Program-made: the position numbers and the translations under genes
NCBI GenBank assembly: GCA_031216915.1
Contig: CM062294.1
Location: 160,783,455-160,847,454 of the forward strand
DNA: 64,000 nucleotides
Source of the DNA: Pictodentalium vernedei
Lineage: Eukaryota; Mollusca; Scaphopoda; Dentaliida; Dentaliidae
Reading direction: 5' to 3'
The notes under the pieces: model-generated
What the model was told of the DNA's origin: nothing
The model's database searches: none
Seen by the model: the letters and a program-made list of their open reading frames with translations, nothing else
Shown: positions 1 to 9,644 of the stretch, piece after piece
How positions within the stretch are numbered: position 1 is the first letter of the stretch
Layout: each line of letters begins with the position of its first letter

Positions 1-147
1 TTATTCACCTAGTAGGGTGATAAATTTTCGCCATAGGTTTAACACTGAAAGAATTTATTTCTGCAGTAGAGACGGACTAGTTGACCTCTGACCTCTACCG
101 CATTCGTGTAGTATAATTAACAGTTCAATTGTTGTAGTCTTTAAATC
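1..147. repeat. Truncated flank-repeat fragment at window start
   Basis: This stretch closely matches 1877-2023 and the equivalent parts of units 2 and 3, including the doubled TGACCTC motif. It then switches abruptly at about 144-153 into the foldback sequence that begins unit 1. It is probably the end of another flank-repeat copy lying to the left of the window. No gene is seen. Confidence 0.7.
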
Positions 148-360
148 TTTTTTCTGCCTCCAATGGGGCCACTATAGACACAAAAATGCCACTATAGGCA
201 CAAAACCCTATGGGGAATCCTATGTTGAATTTGTGTCTATAGTGGCCCCATTGGGGTATGGGGAATTCAGTGTTAAATGCTTGTGTCTATAGTGGCACCC
301 TACACTACTCATGTCAAACATTTATGTCTACACGTTAACCCTTTGAACCCTAGAGACAGT

Positions 361-1596
361 TTTTCCGGATTGATAGTGATGTAACCTGAAATGGTAAAGT
401 AAGTGGTTGCTATGTGAATTTCTATAGTAGACCAACCAATATTTTCAACGCACAGCCCAAAGTCTGCAAGATGAAAAACTTAGTAGGTGTATCCCCAAAT
501 AATGATTTTGCACCCTTTTAATTGACTGCACTGCACTGACATGGACGATATTATCAGTGTTCAAAAGGTTAAAGTTTTCCTGGAGAACAATACAGGCCAG
601 ACTGTTGAAAGTTTTAGACCTCATCAACCCGTTTTACAACCACGCCCACTTTAGCTATATATGAAGGACCTCTATGTAAGTCAGTATGCGAGAAAGTTTA
701 ATACAATTTATGACATACTTGAGACTCTATCATCTGATCAATTGCTGGAAAGCTCCGAGCCCTTTCAAACATTTAATCAGATAGTAGGTTTGATCTACAC
801 ATGCCAGAATGTGCAGATAATCATCACAAAATAGGTGACAATAGTCGCTTTCGGCAGTGTAAGTGTTAAACAAACACACTGCCTGACCAATAAAACTGAT
901 CTTTTCAATCAATATTATTACCCCGAGTCACATCTGAAAAATATGAATGATCACACTGTCGCCTTACAGCCCGGATTCTAAACGGTGATCTGCCAAAATT
1001 TGAAAATGAGTGTTTCTCTTCGTGGATTACTTTTACCCATCCCGTGAAATAAAACGAGCTGGTCAATTCCAGACAGGGATTGAGCAGAGTATTTCATTTG
1101 TTGTCCACCTGGACAATTAAAGGCACTTGCCAATAAAATAATTACTAGATTGAAATTTGAATAAAACATGTACACACAACAACGCAGCGCACGTTGTAGC
1201 CCAGAAATAATGTCTTCCCACCTTTCCACGAAACAAATTACTTCGCAAAAGTGACTCTAATGCCCTGGAAATTTTAGAATAAACGATGACGCATTATCAA
1301 GCTGGTAACAAAAGACACAACATCTGTAACATTCCTCGCGAGTACACACGAAATCTGAGGCACACGGAGTACAAGAACCTCAAGGGTCCTTTTACTGGCC
1401 CCATTGATAGACCACTCGCACGTGTGAACACCCGTGGCAAGTAGTTTCCATAGACGTCGGACCGCGCAGTTTTTAGCAATGGAGCATTGGCTAACTTGAA
1501 ACGGAATACAACCATTTTATCCATATTTAAACACAGTTTAGCGTGACATGTCCTCCGTTCGAAGCACATGTGTAAACTTTCGTATTTTAGCAAAAA
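361..1596. other. Non-coding flank, unit 1
   Basis: Only short open frames on both strands, none with recognisable domains. Copies at 26420-27776 and 51890-53115 differ by substitutions and short indels with no sign of protein constraint. I see no gene here. Confidence 0.6.
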
Positions 1597-1819
1597 GAAA
1601 AAAGAAAAACAATGCCATTGCAGGCAAGTTTTAGTTGGTACAATATGACCATAACAGGTTGGAATTTAAATGTCGCGGTCCAGGTAATTTCCAAACCATT
1701 CAAAACCGTATAACTGGACAATTCAATCTGAGTCGCCAAAACTGGGGTCAAAATCATCGATATGAAATTATCTGCTGCACCTCGTGTGGTATTCTTCAGA
1801 AACAAACGTACATTTCTAT

Positions 1820-2440
1820 TTATCCAATAAATGGCTGTTTATTTGAGCACAAAAAAACCTTGGATAGATTTTTGCTTTATTCACCCAGTAGGGTGATTAA
1901 TTTTCGCCATAGGTTAAACACTGAAAGAATTTATTTCTGTAGTAGAGACAGACTAGTTAACCTCTGACCTCTACCGCATTCGTGTAGTATAATTAACAGT
2001 TCAATTGTTGTATTCTTTAAACCTTTTTAAAGGTATTACACAATGCCAGTAGAAAATGCTCAACATTGTCCATTTAATAAAAGTATTTTTGCAAGTTTAG
2101 CTCAGGTTTGTAGGGGAATTATTTTTAGACAGAAATGTATCACTGCGCCTTTTTTTATTTTTAGCAATTTTGCTTGTCTTCGAACTGGACCAATGTACTC
2201 CTAATTTCTCGCTGTGTTTTGTAGCGTGTAACAGCACGATTTCGCCGTGACTGTCCTGTAAAATATTCATGGGATAAACAAAATAAACGTATAGTGTTTT
2301 CAAGTAAAAAAAATATATTCTATTAGTAGAATTGAGAATGAAACCGACTCGTCAGAAGCTTGTCGGTTTCATTCTTAATCCCACTCGTAGAATATTTTTT
2401 TTTACTTGGAAATGCTATGGGTTTGTTCTATATTTATGAA
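1820..2440. repeat. Internal direct repeat, copy a (unit 1)
   Basis: This segment is repeated about 1.04 kb downstream (2860-3480). Shared landmarks in order: a TTTATTCACC-AGTA-GGTGAT stretch, a doubled TGACCTC, a TATTACACAATGCC stretch, a TAGACAGAAATGTAT stretch, GGGATAAACAAAATAAACGTATAG, then an A/T-tailed hairpin. The two copies have diverged substantially but align throughout. Confidence 0.8.
2304..2413. repeat. Short foldback hairpin a (unit 1)
   Basis: Inverted repeat of about 55 bp arms. GAATGAAACCGAC on one side pairs with GTCGGTTTCATTC on the other, extended outward by TAGAAT/ATTCTA blocks and poly-A/poly-T runs. The loop is around TCGTCAGAAGCTT. It has the structure of a tiny foldback or MITE-like element, and it recurs at five other places in the window. 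Confidence 0.75.
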
Positions 2441-2859
2441 CCGTACTGAAAAACAAAAACACGTTGTTATTCAAGGCATTAACTGCAATGAGTATGATGT
2501 TCTTTAAATACCTGGGAGAAATTGTGACAAAACCTTCCAAAAATGTTGCTTAAAATCCATTTTACAGTATTCCTCTTCTTGGATGTTAGTGGACAGGATT
2601 TGCAAGGTGTTGTGGAGGATCTATTGTTGTTCATATATTTCGAAAAATGATGAACTAGGCTCGTTAAAACTTTTCCCGATGTTTATAAAACACGAACTGG
2701 AATTGTTGGCATTTATTTCCTCGGGGTTACCTAACTCAATACTTCCACCCAGCAAAAAACATGAAAACTGCATTCACAGGTTAGCCGAATCCGACTTTCT
2801 CTTTCTCATTGCTCCTTTCAGGATATGTGAAATATTTTTACGAACACTGTGTAAATATT

Positions 2860-3480
2860 TATTTTTTTCCCGTAAATGGCCATTTACTCGAACAATAAAA
2901 GCCTTGGATAAATTGTTGCTTTATTCACCTAGTATGGTGATAAATTTTCCCCGTAGGTTTAACATTGAAAGAGTTTATTCTTGTAGTAGAGACTGACGTG
3001 TTGACCTCTGACCTCTACCGCATTCGTGTATCAAAATTAATAGCTCAATTGTTGTTTTCTGTAAACCTTTTTGAAAGTATTACACAATGCCGGTAGAAAA
3101 CACCACACACAGTTCATTTAATAAAGTATGTTTGCAAGTTTAGCTCAAGATTGTAGGGGAATTATTTTTAGACAGAAATGTATTACTGTGCCTTGTTTAT
3201 GTTTGCCAATTGTGCTGGCCGATCGCATTGGACCAATGTGCTCCTCACTTCTCTTTGTGTTTTGTAGCTAGTACCAGCACGATTTCGCCGCGATAACCCT
3301 GTAAAAGATTTATGGGATAAACAAAATAAACGTATAGTATTTTCAGGTAAAAAAAAAACTATTCTACTCGTAGAATTAAGAACGAAACCGACTCGCCAGA
3401 GGCTCGTCGGTTTCATTCTTAATCCTACTCGTAGAATAAATTGTTTACTTGAAAACACTATAGGTTTATTCTATATGTAC
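2860..3480. repeat. Internal direct repeat, copy b (unit 1)
   Basis: Diverged second copy of 1820-2440, with the same landmark order and its own terminal hairpin. The open frame at 2583-2996 overlaps it but shows no recognisable domain. A similar residue string appears in translations of the other repeat copies, so it reflects repeated DNA and not a gene. Confidence 0.8.
3340..3450. repeat. Short foldback hairpin b (unit 1)
   Basis: Same hairpin family as 2304-2413. GAAACCGAC pairs with GTCGGTTTC, with flanking CTCGTAGAAT / ATTCTACGAG-type arms and a CGCCAGAGGCTC loop. Confidence 0.75.
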
Positions 3481-4519
3481 TCCTTTCTAATCTCATTAAC
3501 TATTTGGCCGTTCTCCGAATGATGTCAGCAACGGAGACAAGTGCAGAACGTCATGTACAGTACATTCGCCGTAGGCTGGCCATAATCCAAATGGGGCCGT
3601 AATGATCACGCATGCGCTTACCAGATAATACAAAATCATCAGCAGCAAACTTTTATGTAATAAAACACTGCTTGTACTCGGTGCTTCGCAAATTAAATTT
3701 TTGATGATATTCCTATAATTTATGTTTGCAATATAATATTATTGCGTCCGTTGAAATACTGCGCCTCCCTTGGAAAGTGACCAGTCCACGCCAGCAGCGC
3801 TGTAGTTTGATCTATCAACTCGAGTATTTCTTACACTGACCTGCTCCTTATTTGCTTTTACATTCATCATGGAAACAAACAAGAAGCCCCGGAGTTCTGC
3901 GCCGTCTTTGGGTGGTCGGAAACTTTGCAGAATGTTGACGAAGATTTATGTTTGTATTGTAATATGTAACAGGATTTTCCAAATGTAACAAATGTTGGAT
4001 TCGTGTTCGAGGCAAACACAGAGGCCGAAACGAGTTTTCCGGACAGGTCTAAATTAAGATGTGTCCAGGGATTTCTAGGAATAAGCTATAGACGTGCTGC
4101 TGTTACTAATAACATAGACCGTCATGTCATGATTTGGACAATGTAATTACACCCTTTTCCGTCAATTTTCAAATCTCTTCGCCATTCCTCCTCCTATTTT
4201 ATGCATAACCTACAATTAAAAGGGACATTGATATCGGATTATGTTTTCGGACACGATTAAGGATTGTAAAAGTTTTCCGTCAGGTCATTTCTACACTGCA
4301 GGCTTGTAAGATTCTCAACATGTTTTAGACGAATATATCATAAAAATGCATCCAATGAGCATTTCACCCGGCTAAATCTAACCAATACGGGGGGAGGGAG
4401 CGAAAATTACTTCTTCGCTGCAGGTGGATCCTCGCATGTCAGATAAAAATAAATGAGATAAAGGGTTCGCTTACATTTTCAACATCTACTCGATCGGAGG
4501 AACAAGAAAAAACAAAAGC
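3481..4519. other. Non-coding flank upstream of the interrupted frame (unit 1)
   Basis: No open frame of note. Homology with unit 3 ends inside this stretch at about 4348. The last 150 bases precede a Kozak-like ATG at 4520 (AAAGCATGG) and could hold a promoter and 5' leader, but no motif decides this. Confidence 0.45.
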
Positions 4520-4625
4520 ATGGATATTGAAACCATAAATTTCGAAGATATGCTAAAAATGGATGCCGGCTCATGGCTGTGCAAACTTCATCCAAACACA
4601 CAACGATTGGGGAGGAAGACAGATT
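4520..4625 (+). pseudogene. 5' part of a host(?) reading frame split by Polinton 1
   Basis: An ATG in good context (AAAGCATGG) opens 35 codons, with MDIETINFEDMLKMDAGSWL at the start, ending exactly at the 6 bp CAGATT next to the element. The right flank resumes at CAGATG (22427) in the same phase and stays open to a stop at 22683. If the element and one target duplicate are removed, the frame is continuous. I do not recognise the protein. It may be the first coding exon of a host gene or part of an older repeat. Confidence 0.55.
4620..4625. repeat. Target site duplication, left (Polinton 1)
   Basis: CAGATT lies directly before the first element base; CAGATG follows the last one (22427-22432), five of six matching. 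Maverick/Polinton elements typically make 6 bp duplications. Confidence 0.65.
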
Positions 4626-5357
4626 AGTAGGTATAAAGTGCCGATTCAAGGACAGAATTTACAAAACGTGTACAAGTACACGTACATGTATGTGTACCGC
4701 CATAGGGATTCAGTGTTAAGTCGTGTACAGAGTGCAACAAATGTCATTTTTTCATGGTGTCCTAGAATCGGCAATTGTTTTGAGGCTCACAGATCGCACT
4801 TTTAACGTTCAAACACCCGTTGGCGAACGTGTAGATTCGACACATCGCTCAAAAGTGAAAAAATGTACGAAATTTGAAGAAAATGTAAATTTAAAAATTT
4901 TTCTCGACGTTCCCATCGCGGATCAGACCTTAGATCTGTCGTTGGTGAACGCGAGAAAAAACACTTTGCCGGTTCTAGGACAGCATCAAAAAAGCGGTTT
5001 GCTGATTCTGGGACATCGACGTTCACCAACGGGTGTTTGAACGGTAAAAGTGCGATCCGATCGGCGAAACCCATTTGCAGATTCTAGATCAGGAAAAATC
5101 GACCTCAAAACGTTTTCTCGACGTTCGCCAAAGGTGAAAAGTGAGCGTAAAGCGTAGTTACTCATCGAGGATTTTTTTTAAAATCGATTTGGGCCTCCGG
5201 TACATGGAAAAAGGTGGTTTGCCGTTTCTGGGACACCACCACGTTCGCGATCGCGTTTGGGACGGTCTAGGGTGCGATCCGATCGGCGACAACCCATCAT
5301 GCCGATTCACCTCGCGAGTTTTGTGAGGTGAATCCTGATAGAATCGGTTTTGAGGAG
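4626..5357 (+). repeat. Left terminal inverted repeat (Polinton 1)
   Basis: This 732 bp is the reverse complement of 21700-22426, apart from scattered differences. It starts AGTAGGTATAAAG. It contains a 22 bp near-palindrome at 4676-4697 and a nested 39 bp inverted repeat (4792-4830 with 5019-5057). Several GACGTTC(A/G)CCAA-type motifs occur in alternating orientation. No gene lies within it; the open frames here are fragments of the repeats. Confidence 0.9.
4676..4697. repeat. Near-perfect 22 bp palindrome in left TIR
   Basis: GTACACGTACA followed by its inverse with one C-to-T mismatch, about 50 bp from the element end. The same palindrome is perfect at 22355-22376 and in both TIRs of copy 2. 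Confidence 0.8.
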
Positions 5358-5377
5358 AGGAAATAAAAAAGTGATTG

Positions 5378-5399
5378 ATATATATAGGAGAGAAAAATA
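5378..5399 (+). promoter_or_regulatory. Promoter-like TATATATAGGAGAG motif
   Basis: The string ATATATATAGGAGAGAAAA lies about 66 bp before the start codon at 5466. Nearly the same string precedes the capsid gene (8078-8100), and a variant precedes 16054. A looser version, GATATAAATAAGGGAGAA, precedes the membrane-protein gene. Recurrence at the same distance from start codons suggests a promoter; function is inferred. Confidence 0.5.
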
Positions 5400-5465
5400 T
5401 ATAAATAAATAGTTATTTAAAAAAATAAATATCGAATCTAATAGATAATAAAAAATACGTAAATC

Positions 5466-5840
5466 ATGAACGCTTCCCAGACTATTAGAGCAAGGTTTCT
5501 TTTAAACATGCTGATGAGAGCATACGCAATCTGTGTGAACGAAGAACTACATCCCCTCTTGTTAGAACGATGCGTCGGATGTCGGGATCATCTAGACTTC
5601 GATCACGAGGATCATTCGTGTCTGACGATGGAAAGGGAAGATATGGTCATCAAGTATTTCGAACCGGCGTTCGAACGCGTTCGAATCGACGAAGTGATCA
5701 CGCTTTGGAGGAGATCAGTCTTCTGTAAGGATCGAGACAAGCCCACAGTTTCGGAAGAACTGAAATTGGCGCGTAGAAGTCTGACTTTAGAAGACAAGGG
5801 ATGCATCATGAAATTATTGCTGAAGGAAGCATACGTATAA
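5466..5840 (+). CDS. Small Cys/His protein, intact in both elements
   Basis: I do not recognise this 124-residue protein. It has a possible metal-binding cluster (C36-x2-C39-x2-H42, then H47, H50 and C52) in an otherwise charged, helical sequence. It is the first gene inside the left TIR, 109 bp past its inner edge, with a TATATATAGGAGAG-type motif upstream. The copy at 31650 differs by three residues and is also open, although nearly all other element genes are broken. It could be a regulatory zinc protein, or may be intact only because a short target is less often hit. Confidence 0.7.
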   Translation: MNASQTIRARFLLNMLMRAYAICVNEELHPLLLERCVGCRDHLDFDHEDHSCLTMEREDMVIKYFEPAFERVRIDEVITLWRRSVFCKDRDKPTVSEELKLARRSLTLEDKGCIMKLLLKEAYV

Positions 5841-5851
5841 GTTTTCTCGTT

Positions 5852-5870
5852 GATATAAATAAGGGAGAAT
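5852..5870 (+). promoter_or_regulatory. Weaker promoter-like motif before the membrane-protein gene
   Basis: GATATAAATAAGGGAGAA resembles the stronger motifs at 5378 and 8078 and lies about 65 bp before the ATG at 5936. Copy 2 has the same string. Confidence 0.35.
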
Positions 5871-5935
5871 ACAAAATAAAAATAAATACACACATAAAAT
5901 TTTTTATCTAATATTAGAAAGAAAAAAACACAAAA

Positions 5936-6556
5936 ATGAGAACCTGAAATAAATTGTATCCGACGTTAGATGACGACGAGGATGAGAAGCCGAACGACGT
6001 TTTGCCAACGGCACCGTCGCTAGAAGAGAAAGAAAGAGGAGAGAGGTATCGCATCGATCAAATCAGTAGAATCCAATTGTATCTGACTCTCTCGAGAGAT
6101 TCTCGCCATTATCTCAAGAAGAAGTATTCGCGTTTCCTAAAGTTCGTCAACGCGGTCGACACGACACTCATCACGATTTCCATGGGTTTACAAGCGGCCG
6201 GCATCGGATTGTTGTCGATCGCGGTCGGTATTCCGATCGTGTTGACCATAGAAGGAGTGGCTCTCGCCGCCGGATTGTTTAGCATGCTCGGAAACTTTTT
6301 GAGAAGGAAATTATATCTGAAGGCAAGGAAACACGAAAAGATTCGCGTCTTGGCCGACTCCAAGATCGACACGATATCCGAAATGATCTCGATGGCGTTG
6401 AAAGACTGTAGGATATCGGATGGAGAATACTTCACGATATTGAGCGAGAAAACGAAATACGATGCCATGGAAGAAGCTTTGAGAATCAAGACTCGTCAGA
6501 TCATCAAGGAAGAGATGAAGGATTCTCTCGTAGAAAAGGGGAGGAATAGAGGCTAG
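5936..6556 (+). pseudogene. Two-helix membrane protein, nonsense at codon 4
   Basis: The natural ATG at 5936 is followed in frame by a TGA at 5945-5947. After that the frame is open for about 200 codons. The N-terminus is acidic. Residues around 75-115 form a long hydrophobic stretch rich in Gly, Ala, Ile and Leu, likely two transmembrane segments. The C-terminus is charged and probably helical, with a SDGEYFTILSEK stretch. I recall similar two-helix proteins beside Maverick genes in other animals, but no function is established. The early stop is shared with copy 2; the next in-frame ATG (6182) would remove the whole N-terminal domain. Confidence 0.65.
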
Positions 6557-6699
6557 GGAGGAATTCGGTAAGTTGATAGAACTCAAGAGCAGCGATTGAA
6601 AAAAATATATATATATAATAAGAACAGAATTTTTTAAAAAAGAAATATTAAATTTATATATAAAATAAAAACGAAATTAATTTAAATAACTCTCAAAAA

Positions 6700-8027
6700 A
6701 TGTATTGCGTAAAGTGTAAGAGAGTTACCGAGACGAGTAATTCTCGAGAAGTACGAACTAAAAACGACAGACAGATGCTTCGCGGAATTTGCGACGTGTG
6801 TGGTTCGATCAAGACTCGATTTGTCAAAAAAAAGAACACGAGCAAAGGTAAAGGCATCGTGAATAAAATGATCAATAATCTACCTTTCGAAATGCATATG
6901 CCGGGTCACAGTTTCACGGGACCCGGAACGAAATTGAACAAAAGACTCAATGCCGATCTGACTCCTAAATCTTGGAGCAAACCCGTGAATAGGGTGGACG
7001 CGGCCGCATATGATCACGATCTGTGCTACGCCGGACATCCCGACACCAAGACTCGCAACGACGTCTGCGATAAAAACATGTTGGCGAAATTGAGAGGTAT
7101 ATCGAATCCGACCAGGAGAGAGAGGATAGAACGTTCGCTGGTTGGTAATCTGACTGGTGCGAAACGTCGATTCGGATGGGGCGTTCAAAAAAAAAGCGCA
7201 TCGGAAAAGAAGAAGATACGATTATTGACGAGCGAATTGGCCGAGGAGTTACACAAACCCATCGTGTGTAAATTTCGAAAGAGAAGGGTGTTCGTGAAGG
7301 GTTTGGATGACATTTGGTCCGCCGACTTGGTCGACATGAGATCGTTTTCGAGGTGGAACGAGGGCGTCAAATATCTATTGACGGTCATGGACGTTTTTTC
7401 CAAATACAGTTGGATCAGAGCTTTGAAGAATAAATCGGGACCTTGCGTCGCCGAGGCTCTGAAGAGCGTGTTCGACTCGTCTTCTCGAAAACTAAATAAA
7501 TTGTGGGTGGGCAAGGGAAAGGAATTCTACAACAAGCATGTTCGTCGATTAGTCGACCTCTACTCGATTGAAAACAAAGAGAAAGCCAGCGTGATGGAAC
7601 ATTGGAATCGAACGATGAAGGAAAAGATGAACAGATACTTTACGGCGAATTCGACTAAGAAATACATATATGCTCTGAACGGTCTGGTCAAAGATTACAA
7701 CAACATGCGACACAGATCGATCAAGATGACTCCCGCTGAAGCTAGCGATCCTCGAAACGAGAAACGGTCTACACGAATCTATATCCTGAGAGATCTAAGA
7801 TCAGGAAGAAGTCTAGAACGCCGAAATTTGCGGTCGGCGATCGAGCGAGAATCTACGCTTATAAGAAGCACATCGAAAAGGGTTATACTCCTCGATGGAC
7901 CTCGGAAATCTTTGTGATAATCAAAATATTTCACACCGATCCGGTGACTTACGAAATCGAAGCTTTGGATGGAGAAAAGATCATCGGAAAGTTTTACGAA
8001 CAACAACTGCAGAAGACAAATTTTTAA
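6700..8027 (+). pseudogene. Zinc-ribbon + PLA2-like + retroviral-type integrase fusion (frameshifted)
   Basis: One frame of 405 codons encodes three modules. Residues 1-40 form a zinc ribbon (C3, C6, C31, C34). Residues about 65-130 resemble the parvoviral VP1-type phospholipase A2: a GPG calcium-loop motif at 74-76 and a His106-Asp107 pair in DHDLCY. Residues about 185-350 are the DDE integrase core that inserts element DNA. Asp209 and Glu300 are present, but the expected second Asp is Gly271 (codon 7510-7512). Only 28 residues separate it from Glu300, where I expect about 33-35. A single-base loss near 7760-7763 moves the C-terminal chromo-like part into another frame, ending at 8027. All these defects are shared with copy 2. 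Confidence 0.85.
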
Positions 8028-8077
8028 TAAGAAAACAATTTTTTTTATTTACTCTCTTTAACATTTTCTTGTTTACA

Positions 8078-8100
8078 TATATATATAGGAGAGAAAAATA
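8078..8100 (+). promoter_or_regulatory. Promoter-like TATATATAGGAGAG motif before the capsid gene
   Basis: TATATATAGGAGAGAAAAA lies 78 bp before the capsid ATG at 8179 and matches the motif at 5378-5399 almost base for base. Confidence 0.5.
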
Positions 8101-8178
8101 ATAATAAAAAATAATTAAAACTATTTTTAGATAAAAAAGCAAGCTAATTAATAAACAAAAAACAAAAACCCTTCAAAA

Positions 8179-9456
8179 ATGGCAAATATACTAGATATCG
8201 CACAAAGCATAGTGAAAGATGAAAGTATTCAAGAATACGAGGTTCGCGAATATGAACCGATAACCGGAACGAGTTTGAACAATGCGGGAGAGATAAGAAT
8301 CAATGTCGAAACCCAAGATCTATTCGTCCATCCTAGCGAGAGTTACATAGTGTTGCAGGGACGTCTCACCAAGGAAGATGGAACCGACTACGCCGACGAC
8401 GACACGGTTACTCTAGCCAATAATGGCATCATGCATCTATTCAGTAATATAAAATACTTGCTATCCGGACAAGAGATAGAATCTGTGTTTCATCCCGGTC
8501 AGGCCATCACGATGTTCGGACTCTTGACGTATCCGGATGATTTTTCGAAATCCAGAGGACTTAATCAGTTGTGGATGAAGACACCGTCGGCCCTGCTAGC
8601 GCCGACGTCGTCGCCGTCGCGATATTCGACTACGTCGTCAAGACGCCCAGACCTAAAGAACGTTTTCATTCAGGATACCTTTGAAACACAACTTCGGATT
8701 CGCAGACGATTACAACAAGATCATGTACAGATTCAAACACAATCTGACGTTGATTCGAAAAGGAAACGACGATGCAATAGTGAGACTCAAAGCGACCGAT
8801 GCAGGTAAGATAACTCTACACAAGATATCATGGTTTGTTCCGCACGTGCAGCCTTCGATCGTGGAAAAAACGCGTCTCTACAAGATCATAGAATCCAAGA
8901 GTAAATTACCCGTGGGATTTAGAATGAGACAGTGCGACACGGCTAGCATTCCACTCTCCACTAATCACTCAATTGGAGATTGATGGTGAAATCCGTTTCT
9001 GAGAGACCGTGTTTCATCATGGTTGCGTTTCAGACTGATAGGGATGGGTCTCAGGAAAGGAATGCGACGCTGTTCGATCAATGCAATTTGAGAAACATGC
9101 AAGTGTTTCTGAACGCCATGCGATATCCAGCAATCGATTACAATGCATTGTTCGACAAGAATGATTTCTGCAGACTGTATGGCGACGCCGCTGATTTTAG
9201 AAAGAAGTATCATGGTCTAGACGAATTGATGAGCAACCCTAACATATCTCCCAGCGAATACAAGTCGATGTATCCCATGTTCGTATTCAACGTCAGTAAA
9301 CAGAGTGAACGAGTCAAGAGCAGCGTCTTAGACATTCAGATCAAGATGCAGTTCGATAGGAACGTGCCGAGAAAAACCGAAGCCTTCGCCCTGGTCCTAT
9401 CGGACAGAGAATTACAATTCGAATCGGATGGAAATAAGATGTCGATCATTCGATGA
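8179..9456 (+). pseudogene. Major capsid protein (double jelly-roll), frameshifted
   Basis: About 425 codons matching the Maverick major capsid family: an N-terminal YEPITGTSLNNAGEI region, a DYADDD...LFSNIKYLLSGQEIES strand series, a GLLTYPDDF...NQLW segment, and a C-terminal part with RMRQCDT and FVFNVSKQSE. It would form the icosahedral shell. Copy 1 has a private one-base loss near 8580, and two older frameshifts near 8668 and 8976 shared with copy 2. The gene is therefore split between frames starting at 8179, 8681 and 8980. The start ATG has an A-rich leader and a promoter-like motif. Family assignment rests on motif order, not a search. Confidence 0.75.
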
Positions 9457-9493
9457 GAGACGTGTGTGAAAAAAAAAAAAAAAAAAAATAAAA

Positions 9494-9619
9494 AATAATG
9501 AGTAATTATCAAAAACAAAAAAAAAAACAAAAAAAATAAAAGTAATGAGATCTAGAGAGATTGAACATCTTTCTAAATCTCATTACTTTTTTTTTTGTTT
9601 TTAATAATCACTCATTATT
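9494..9619. terminator. Convergent-gene hairpin 1
   Basis: Between the capsid gene (+) and the fibre gene (-). The core, 9541-9587, starts AGTAATGAGATCTAGAGA and ends ATCTCATTACT, flanked by A and T runs. An outer arm pair (AATAATGAG with CTCATTATT) sits further out. The same core occurs at the other convergent junction (16545-16589). It probably ends transcription from both sides; function is inferred. Confidence 0.6.
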
Positions 9620-9644
9620 TTTTAAATTAATTATTTTCACACGT

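Noticed and set aside
2583-3458. Frames of 91-137 codons in the left flank with similar residue strings
   Set aside because: Similarity comes from the internal direct repeat and hairpins; frames differ between units without coding constraint.
4563-5326. Open frames of 60-105 codons inside the TIRs
   Set aside because: They lie within terminal and nested inverted repeats, appear in all TIR copies in either orientation, and lack domains.
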